A stretch of 64,000 nt of DNA from Punica granatum (taxonomy: Eukaryota > Streptophyta > Magnoliopsida > Myrtales > Lythraceae): the NCBI RefSeq assembly GCF_007655135.1, contig NC_045131.1, positions 26,148,001-26,212,000 on the forward strand, given 5' to 3'. A program made the translations under genes and the position numbers. Under the pieces are notes generated by a model. It searched no databases. It was not told where the DNA came from and saw only the letters and a list, made by a program, of their open reading frames with translations. The stretch's first letter is position 1. Each line of letters opens with the position of its first letter. Below are positions 57,011-64,000 of this stretch, piece by piece.

Positions 57011-58803
57011 TGAGGGCATACTGTGTTGAGAAGAATGGTAGTGATGGTTGCCAATGGAAAATATACTAAGGTTTGAATAAGAAGATAACCACCTTTCAAG
57101 TGATGACATATGTTCATGAGCACACTTGTGCAAGAAGGATCGAGAACAAGCTGGTAACAAAGGAGTGAGTTACAGAGAAGTTGATTCACAGGTTGAAGAC
57201 CCAACTAGACATGTTTGCACAACAAGTGTTTGACTTCTTCATTCACATTTACCAAGTAAAGTTGTATGATGCAATGGTTTTCAGGGCCACCAAGCTGGCC
57301 AAGAAAAAGTGTGAAGGTGAAGAAAGGGAGCAATATGCAAGGCCGAGAGATTATGCACATGAGCTGGTAAGATCCAACCCTAGTTTGGTGTATTCTTGCA
57401 AATCCAACCAGAGACACATGAGTTTCAGTGACTATACATTTGCAAACCTGAGCAAGAATTGTAAGTTTAATGGTAGTGAACTAAGGAGAGCATTCTAGAA
57501 TTGTGCTAAAGCAACAACCCCACAAAGGTTCAAGTTGTGCATGAATGATCTTGGAAAGATCAGCCCAACAGCTGCACAATATCTAGGCAAAATAAATACA
57601 AACTGATGGACAATGTCAACTTTTGATACTGATTGTAAGAATGATGTACTAACAAGTAATATGTGTGAGCAGTTCAATAAAGAACTGTTGAAAGTCAGGG
57701 GTAAACTTATACTAAACTTGGTTGAAGGGGTAAGAGAGTACATCACAAGAAAGAAGATAAAGATGCCAGACTTTATCGGCTAGATACAATGGATTTCTTT
57801 GCCCTAAAGTTCAAGCAAAGTTGGACGAACACATGAAGAAATCTAATGGTTGGGTTTCATTCTGGTCAGGGGATCCTTACATGACACAATTTGAGATAAC
57901 ATACTCATCATACTCCAAGTGGGACTTGATGAGTGTGGGAGTAGACTTGTTCTTGTCGAGTGTGGGACTTGACTGACATACCATGCAAGCATGCCATTGC
58001 TGTCATGCTGTACAATAGCCAGAGGGCATAAGAGTTTGTCAATCTTCTCTTAAGGAAAGATGTGACAGATAAAGCTTATGGACCCTTCATACATCCTACC
58101 ACTGGCCAAGATTACTGGGAGAGGACTCCTCATGACCATATCCTGCCTCCAAAGATTAAGAAACAACTAGAAAGACCCAAGAAGCAGAGGAAGAACGATC
58201 TAGAGGATAAGGCTAACCCTCACAAGTTAAAGAGAAAGTTGAATGATCCAAGGCGAGGCAGGTGTGAAGAAATAGGACACACCAAAAGAAGATGCAGTGG
58301 ATAACCAACACTTAAGGGGAAAAATGACAGAATGCATGGCGCTTTTACTTCAGGTGGTGCTCTTTGTGGTTTTAGGTCAGCTAAAGCAGACAATATGAAT
58401 GTTCAAGTGGGAAGGAATGAGAGTATGGAAGCTAAACCAAAGCAACAAGAATCTGCTCCACCCCAACCATCTCAGTATCACCCATCTGCAACACACCCAT
58501 TACAGATACTTTTGGTTTCATTTGTACATTTAAATTTTTCTAAATGTTGCCAACTAATGGACTTTTCTTAATATCATGTATAAGTTCATCAGATGGGCAT
58601 ATTTGCTAACGGGTCCTTTTTCCAACCAATGATAGCCCCTCTAGTGAGGACACCTTACACTTCCATCACAGCACACACCATGGAAGCTGCAAGTTCTGGA
58701 ACTGCTGTTGGGTTTATAGCATATTTCCACCCAATGGGACTCCTCCTATGTGAATTGAAGATTGAAGAAGCTGATGTACCACATTTTAGGAACAATTATT
58801 GAA
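56812..58803 (+). pseudogene. Mutator-like (MULE) transposase pseudogene
   Basis: Plus-strand pieces follow a MuDR-type transposase. The MuDR DNA-binding segment at 56,818-57,130 includes VGREVNF-like GREVNFKKNDKARVRAYC, CQWKIY and HEHTCARRIENK. An EQYARPRDYAHELVRSNPS block at about 57,320-57,380 is followed by NCAKATTPQRFKL and TSNMCEQFNKELL at 57,500-57,690. A SWIM zinc finger at 57,948-57,992 has its ligands intact (CSC ... CKH). A basic tail ends in a zinc-knuckle-like RCEEIGHTKRRC at about 58,260. The DDE catalytic core of about 150-200 residues that should lie near 57,490 is missing. Many stops and frameshifts are present. The catalytic step is therefore lost. No terminal inverted repeats were found. 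Confidence 0.8.
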
Positions 58804-59100
58804 AGCAAAACTTGGTTTAGTTATGCTTGTTCCAACTTAATAGCATACACCATTTTGGGTTGGTTGATCTTAGTTTGGCAGTATCATTTCGGGTTAGTTA
58901 ATGTCTTTTAGGAAATACTGCATGTTGGATACATGTTAGATTACTAAAGATATTGCCTCTGTATGTCTCTTTGTGTAGTTACTTTGGCAAAGTAACATGT
59001 ACACTCTCTTGTATACACTTATCTATTTATTAATATAGTAATTTTAGTAATTCCATTCTATTTGGGCAAGTATTTTCATTCAATTAACTTCATACTTCAA
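58804..59100. other. AT-rich sequence downstream of the MULE relic
   Basis: Nothing recognisable. Confidence 0.5.
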
Positions 59101-59159
59101 TCCATCCGCAATAAATTTATCCTCTAGCAGCCCAATATGGCTTTGTTAGGTAGGGGAAA

Positions 59160-59520
59160 TGAAGAATAAAGGCAGGAGTTCAATTTGTTAAAAAATAGTG
59201 CTGGGACTAAATTGATGTAGCAAGATGACCAAGTTGATGTAACAATTTCCAGCATTTAACAGTGTCACCATTTCATACTTAAATGCAAGATGCCTAAGGA
59301 CCTTATTAATGTGGCAATGGATCAAACTGATATTTCATTGGGACCTGATTGATGCACCTCTACCACATAACCACCTAATTGATGCAATCGCACTACTTGA
59401 TGTCCATGCACCTGTGAGGCAGTAAATTGATGTAATGAGGACCAAATTAATGTAACCAAAACTTGAGGGACTAAATTGATGTAAACCTCGAAAGTCAGTG
59501 ACAAAATTGCCTATTTACTC
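59160..59520 (+). repeat. Dispersed GACCAAATTGATGTAAC-type repeats
   Basis: About ten variants of (G)GACxAAATTGATGTAAC occur every 20-45 bases (for example GGGACTAAATTGATGTAGC, GACCAAGTTGATGTAAC, GACCAAATTAATGTAACC). There is no coding pattern; the array is old and irregular. Confidence 0.65.
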
Positions 59521-59890
59521 ATTGATATATCAGTAATATGAAAATATCATAGAGCAATTGATCGATATAAGTTGCACTTGCATACTTTGAGTTGTTGTTT
59601 GAGACATCATCAAGGGCAAATCTCGAAGTTCATCTCATGGAAAAGTCCAAATGCTTCGCATGCATTCAGTAGCGTGGTCCATTACTTTCTATCAAGACCT
59701 CTTTCAACATACATAAATAGGGAATTTCTTATCAATTAGTACCAGCCTTTTAGGATAATTGAAAAAGTAATAAAAAAAGGTTACAAGAACATGAGGTTGA
59801 GCATTCCTGACATGACAACCGAGTGGTTCTGAATCTCAATAACTTTTATATGGCCTTACAAGCACCATGGATAAAAATGCAATGGATCCC
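59521..59890 (-). repeat. Direct duplication, copy 1 (decayed)
   Basis: This matches 60,066-60,416 in the same orientation, over landmarks AGCAATTGATCGATATA, TTGAGACATCAT, CAACATACATAAATAGG, TTTCTTATCAATT and TTTTATATGGCC. On the minus strand the frame that is open in copy 2 is broken here, so this is the decayed member. Confidence 0.8.
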
Positions 59891-59918
59891 AATGCTAATG
59901 AAAATGGCTTGTGAATAA

Positions 59919-60011
59919 GCTTAGTAATCTCAAACTTAGTTTCCGCTATGCTTAGCAATCATGAACTTAGTTTTCGTTATGCTTGGGAATCTCAAACTTA
60001 GTTTTCGCTGC
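59919..60011 (+). repeat. Three 31-bp tandem units
   Basis: Units GCTTAGTAATCTCAAACTTAG..., GCTTAGCAATCATGAACTTAG... and GCTTGGGAATCTCAAACTTAG... start at 59,919, 59,950 and 59,981, each 31 bases, lying between the two copies of the larger duplication. Confidence 0.9.
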
Positions 60012-60065
60012 ACCAGAAACAGCTAAAACTGTCCAAGATAGGAACTGGCACGAAAGCTCTAGCAT

Positions 60066-60416
60066 TCATCAATTGATATCTCAGCATCTTGATAAGATCG
60101 TGTAGCAATTGATCGATATATGATGCATTTGGAACTTATATCGACATACTATGAATTGAGGCTTGAGACATCATTAAGAGCAAAGTGATTCTTAAAGTGC
60201 ATCTCACAGATAGTCCTGCCACATGCCTCACATCTGTCAACATACATAAATAGGAATTTCTTATCAATTGGTATCAGCCTTTTGTGGCCATTATAGAAGA
60301 CTAAAAGGAAAGTTACAAAAAAATGGGATTGAGCATTCTTGACATGACAATTGAGAATCTCAACAACTTTTATATGGCCTGACAAGCACCAGAGATGCAA
60401 ATGCAATGGATCCCAT
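60066..60416 (-). repeat. Direct duplication, copy 2, with an 85-codon minus-strand open frame
   Basis: Partner of 59,521-59,890. On the minus strand an open frame at 60,406-60,149 encodes HLHLWCLSGHIKVVEILNCH, KRLIPIDKKFLFMYV and DRCEACGRTICEMHF. The Cys-x2-Cys and following Cys/His suggest a small zinc-binding segment. I do not recognise the family. It has no start codon in frame and could be an internal exon of the gene candidate to the right. Confidence 0.5.
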
Positions 60417-61165
60417 TCCTAAAGTATAGGATTTTGCGAAAACTGTGAAATATTATTCGGTAATATAAACATTATGACTGGTGCAAATCTTTATTTACAT
60501 TTGAAAGACTGTTGCACCTCACTTCAGGAATGTTACTTCTCGAATTATCTAACTCTCAAAGTGAATAAAGAATAATTTGCTAGCGGCTTATAGCCATTCG
60601 ATAGGTCCCTAAGAAATCTCACAGTCATGATCTTTGATACATGTCTTTAGTAGTGAAGTATGTCATAATTTCACTTGTTATTTATCAATCAATCAGAATT
60701 GAACAATTTATAACTTCATAATCACAATAGCACACTAACCTCAGGTGGAATAAGAACAAGCTTCATAGTAAGCCCTCTTCCCTTTCGAAGAAAATGAACT
60801 GGATAGTCATCAACATCATAATAGTCCTAGATTTTGATATAATATTAAGCATATATCGAAGAAATCGGATATCTTGCATGAAGCGATATGATTTCGAGTA
60901 GAAAATAGGGGCTACCATAAATGACGGACTAACAATGGCGGTTGGCTGGGTGAGATGATCTGTTGTTTGCAAGTGTGAGTAGCAATAACCAAACCGTCAG
61001 ATCCGTTTCGCAAAACACTTTGTAGGCATCAATTGTGCAAAAATGGGAAAGAAGAGCAAGCAAAGAAGGAGCATTCTGTCTGAACGTACGAGGGAAGTCT
61101 AGAGGAAGTACGACGTCCACTTTGGGGGAGAAGGCCATGGAATCGGAGGATGTCATTACTGCCAT
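60417..61165 (-). CDS. Candidate minus-strand gene, 5' exons, unrecognised
   Basis: An ATG at 61,165 in good context (GCCCATGGCAG) opens 68 clear codons and then runs to a stop. It starts MAVMTSSDSMAFSPKVDVVL, continues FPRTFRQNAPSLLALLSHFC and TDLTVWLLLLTLANN, and has Leu-rich helical character. A second exon candidate at about 60,818-60,741 follows TCTAG and precedes GTTAGT, encoding YYDVDDYPVHFLRKGRG and MKLVLIPPE. The open frame at 60,406-60,149 could be a third. Phases do not join cleanly in the way I tried, so either the model is wrong or the gene is decayed. The GC-rich sequence at 61,170-61,340 would be its leader. I assign no function. Confidence 0.3.
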
Positions 61166-61355
61166 GGGCTAAGCACGGATTGGAGCCTCGTTGAAAGTGC
61201 ATCTACTAGGGAGATGCCACAGGGCGGGCCGAATTAGGAGAGAAGAGGCAAGAAATCCGGCGAGACAAGGAGGCATAAGTAGAAGGAGAAGAAGATGGAG
61301 GAACGCAGGCCGGGCAAACGACAGGTTTTCATTGAGGGCAGGGGCATTTATAAAA

Positions 61356-61584
61356 GGGTTTATTGCAGCATATAGCCTAACGTGGAAAGATATTTTTAGA
61401 TATATCCCAACGTCATTTTTTTTACCTGAGATATCCCAACGTTACTATTTTTGTTTCACCAACCATCCTTTGGGGTTAGATGGTGACATCAAATTAGCAA
61501 CGTTTGGATACCTCAGGTAAAAAATTGATGTTGGAATAGATCTAATAATATCTGTCAACGTTAGGATATATGGTGCAATATACC
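61356..61584. mobile_element. Foldback MITE with long inverted repeats and a 10-bp near-perfect TSD
   Basis: Flanks are ATTTATAAAA (61,346-61,355) and ATTTATGAAA (61,585-61,594), nine of ten bases identical. The arms are inverted over about 85 bases: GCATATAGCCTAACGT ... CAACGTCATTTTTTTTACCT on the left matches the reverse complement of AGGTAAAAAATTGATGTTGG ... AACGTTAGGATATATGG on the right. TSD length and long inverted repeats fit a Mutator-derived MITE. It lies directly upstream of the minus-strand gene candidate. Confidence 0.75.
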
Positions 61585-61594
61585 ATTTATGAAA

Positions 61595-62225
61595 TTATGA
61601 AAATGTGGATTAACCTCACACTTTTTATTGTAGGGTAGAAATAGAAATTAGGAAATCATGTTTACAAACTCAAAATTGAGTTTTGAGACTTGAATAATTG
61701 TGTAATAATTATTATAAACTTTTTTTTATTACAAGGGAGGCAAATGAACTTAATATAATAAAATAGAAATACTAAAGAGCCAATAAAAGGAGTTCGATTA
61801 CTATAAACTTTCTAGTTAAAGGAAAGATGATTTATTTAATTAAAAAGGCAAAAAAGTTATGGCAAACTTTTCTATATCCAATTAAAGAGAGAAGAGAATT
61901 AAGAAAATACTAAAAGTACTTTTCAAATTGCATTGAATTTGAGAAATTAGAAAATTCAACTTTTCCTTAAAAAGTGCTCTTTCATTTAGGTAAGTAAATA
62001 AATAATTTACAGTTTTCCATATTTTTGAAAATTTTATCGAAGTAAATAGGCCCTTGATTTCTTCAATACAATACAAACAATGGGGAACTTGACTAAATAT
62101 ATGTTAAATTGAGCATAAAGAAAAATGAAGTATAATTTATATAACAAAAGTGACCAAAGTTAATTGAATGAGGAGATGATTGTCCTATGTTTTTTTAATA
62201 TGCAGCAATTTCACGACGTTGTTCC
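61595..62225. other. AT-rich intergenic DNA
   Basis: No recognisable feature. Confidence 0.55.
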
Positions 62226-62235
62226 TTGACCTTGT

Positions 62236-62405
62236 TTGGATTGTAAGTTAAAAAACTTTAATTTTAATTTTAATTTTAACTCAACACACTACACAACAAA
62301 AATACAAGTTTTTCAAATCAAATTTATACTCCCATCTCATTTGTCATTTTTCACAATCAAAATCAAATCAAAATCAACGTTATTTTAACTCTGAAACCAA
62401 ACGTA
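62236..62405. mobile_element. Small MITE-like inverted-repeat element
   Basis: The left end TTGTTTGGATTGTAAGTTAAAA and the reverse complement of the right end (GTTTGGTTTCAGAGTTAAAA) agree over about 20 bases with a few differences. The interior is AT-rich with (TTTTAA)n and (AAATC)n runs. No clear TSD was found. Confidence 0.5.
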
Positions 62406-62542
62406 CCGTTAGTTTTTATATATTATAGTTGATACTTGATTATACAAAATACAAGAAAATATTGAGAATCATTTCAGTACTTAATTTTCTAAAAGTCGCA
62501 TGTAAGCATGTAAAAGTGTGTCCTGTATTAACTCCACCAAAA

Positions 62543-62547
<5 letters not shown>

Positions 62548-62575
<28 letters not shown>
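62548..62575 (+). repeat. (TA)n microsatellite
   Basis: Fourteen TA units. Confidence 0.95.
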
Positions 62576-62671
62576 GCCAATTTATGAATCCAAAGAAAGC
62601 AATATATTACACCTGCTACTATATACATATACAACATATACATTCACCATAACCTTGCAATTTCACCCGCC

Positions 62672-63124
62672 CTAAGGGAAGGCTCTATATAGATCCAACG
62701 TCCCCGAGATGGCTAGTGGGAGCAGTTCCCCTCGGGGCCGGAGACTTTCCCCCTTGCTATAAAATGCTAAAAAAGAAATTTTCAATAATTGTGAGAGATA
62801 GTCTTGTTGATAAATGCCGAAGAGAATTTTTCCCTGCACGAATTCCTCCTCCAACGACATGACATGTATATTATTCGTATTGTCTTGTAGCATCCATGTA
62901 TTAATCGTGGAAAGGGATGGCGTAAAAGTCGCATAGAGAAGTACCAAAATCAAGAAATCTCTTCTTCGGGTTGGGAAGACACCGAAGAGATAAAGTCTGC
63001 ATATTTTTATCTTAAAATCGGTCTTTTCTAATTTTCTTTCTTTTTTTTCCTCCGCAAATCGGTTTTTTGCAGCTGAAGCATCAATCACGGGAAGGTTTAG
63101 AGTGCAATTAGTTATACCATACAA
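62672..63124 (-). other. 150-codon open frame on the minus strand, unrecognised
   Basis: The frame has no ATG at its start. It contains LYLFGVFPTRRRDFLILVLL, EEEFVQGKILFGIYQQDYLS and ISGTLDLYRAFP. It is unusually long for AT-rich intergenic DNA but has no recognisable domain. It could be a terminal exon or a repeat fragment. Confidence 0.25.
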
Positions 63125-63524
63125 TCAAAATAAATTACTCAAATTTATAGTAAGTTACATAAATTTTTAGTAAATTACTAACACAGAAAGGAAATTACAA
63201 ACAAAAAATAAATTACACACATTTCGAGGAATTTTTACTTTATCTTTTAATAAATTGCTTAACTTTTTATTCACATGCTTAGTAAATTACTTGATGGTCA
63301 ATCAATTTTATTGATTGCACCCTAAAATTTCCCATATGACCTTTCTATTACAATACCTTCAATCAAACGAAGATAATGCTATATGAGCCATTAAATGCGC
63401 CTAGAAACCGAGACAATGGCACTTTCTTTGTTTTTTTTTTTCTTAGATAATTAACAACGGCACTATCAAGTTCAAGAAATGAAATCAATAATGGATTGAA
63501 GTCCATCAGAGTTTAACTACCTAC

Positions 63525-63822
63525 CATGCATAAAGCTGCAAAGATTTGACTTGATTCAAGATTGATTTTTGTTGAATCCAGTAAGAAATCTCCCCCAACC
63601 ACTCTTGTGAACAATGCATGCGGGCTCTCCCTATCTCTGAAAAACTTCAATAGGGATTCTTCAATATTTCAGAAAATAAAGATCAACGAATAATGTAACA
63701 TATTTTATTAATAGTTCGAGGGCTGAAATTTACCCGTCCATAGACGACAATGATAGAGGGGAGGGCTTCCCAGAGGTACTTCATTCGCTGCTTCCCGACA
63801 CCGTACGTGCAATTGATGGAAA
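63525..63822 (-). other. Two candidate minus-strand exons
   Basis: The 63,822-63,734 block is preceded by CTTTCCTCAG and followed by GTAAAT. The 63,636-63,525 block is preceded by TTTTTCAG and followed by GTAGGT. Both have plausible splice borders and at least one open frame (MKYLWEALPSIIVVYG in the first, EWLGEISYWIQQKS in the second). With no family match and no proven phase, this is only a suggestion that a minus-strand gene enters from the right edge. Confidence 0.2.
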
Positions 63823-63882
63823 CTGAGGAAAGAGATAGGAAAATAGATTAGCTATTGATGGGAAGAATAATAAAAAGTCGAT

Positions 63883-63998
63883 ATCTAGAAGATCCCAATA
63901 ATGAGTAAATGTCATGCATGTACTCAGGCAGATCATCATCATCTAGAAAAACCCGATAATGAGTAAATGTAATGCACCCACGGAGATAGATCATTGAT
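63883..63998 (+). repeat. Two 58-bp tandem repeats at the window edge
   Basis: The unit starts ATCTAGAAGATCCCAATAAT and recurs at 63,941 as ATCTAGAAAAACCCGATAAT. Both continue GAGTAAATGT and CATGCA/AATGCA, with about 80% identity. The array may continue past the window. Confidence 0.85.
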
Positions 63999-64000
63999 AG

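Noticed and set aside
1..64000. tRNA, rRNA or conserved miRNA precursor genes
   Set aside because: I looked for the common plant miRNA sequences and tRNA box motifs by eye and saw none. A tRNAscan-SE and miRBase search would be needed to exclude them.

Overview
This window is plant nuclear DNA. The evidence is spliced genes with GT..AG introns, Ty3/Gypsy retrotransposons with dual RNase H domains, MITEs, a MULE relic and long AT-rich intergenic DNA. The combination of a retrotransposon-associated DUF7745 ORF, this pol family and the ARF3 N-terminus suggests Myrtales, quite possibly Punica granatum (pomegranate). That assignment comes from family memory and is not proven by the window.

Layout. 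1-31.8 kb is a nested retrotransposon island. Element A (plus strand, 1-11,197) is the 3' part of a Tat-lineage Ty3/Gypsy element: decayed gag, protease, RT, two RNase H domains, integrase, a 29-bp minisatellite and a 3-kb 3' LTR. It abuts a shattered minus-strand cytochrome P450 (CYP714-like, 11.4-14.6 kb), probably inside that gene's last intron. Element B (minus strand, about 15.2-21.8 kb) keeps a decayed gag, a DUF7745 ORF and the start of an LTR. A solo LTR (16,572-18,886, TSD TTCAC) is inserted in it. Element C (plus strand, about 21.8-30.3 kb) is a non-coding tail plus an old 3' LTR, interrupted by another solo LTR (24,870-27,931, TSD GCCCC). A possible LINE 3' end follows.

31.8-46.4 kb is AT-rich DNA without a recognisable gene. 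It holds one MITE with an 8-bp TSD, microsatellites and two GC-richer patches.

46.4-52.2 kb carries the one clearly intact gene, AUXIN RESPONSE FACTOR 3 (ARF3/ETTIN). I resolve ten coding exons encoding 689 aa. It has a B3 DNA-binding domain and an auxin-response domain and no PB1 domain. The last exon has two identical 21-nt tasiR-ARF target sites. The leader has two overlapping uORFs, one ending 3 nt before the main start codon. The sequence therefore shows two known layers of ARF3 control: trans-acting siRNA cleavage and uORF-dependent translation.

52.2-64 kb is again repeat-rich. It contains foldback MITEs and a decayed MULE transposase whose 5' end is duplicated head-to-head into a long hairpin resembling the arrangement of maize Mu killer. 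It also has duplicated fragments of an unrecognised minus-strand gene and a few low-confidence exon candidates.

No CRISPR, rRNA or convincing tRNA was seen. The best leads are the MULE hairpin, the ARF3 double tasiRNA/uORF architecture, the nested TE order fixed by target-site duplications, and the minisatellite that is open in all three forward frames.
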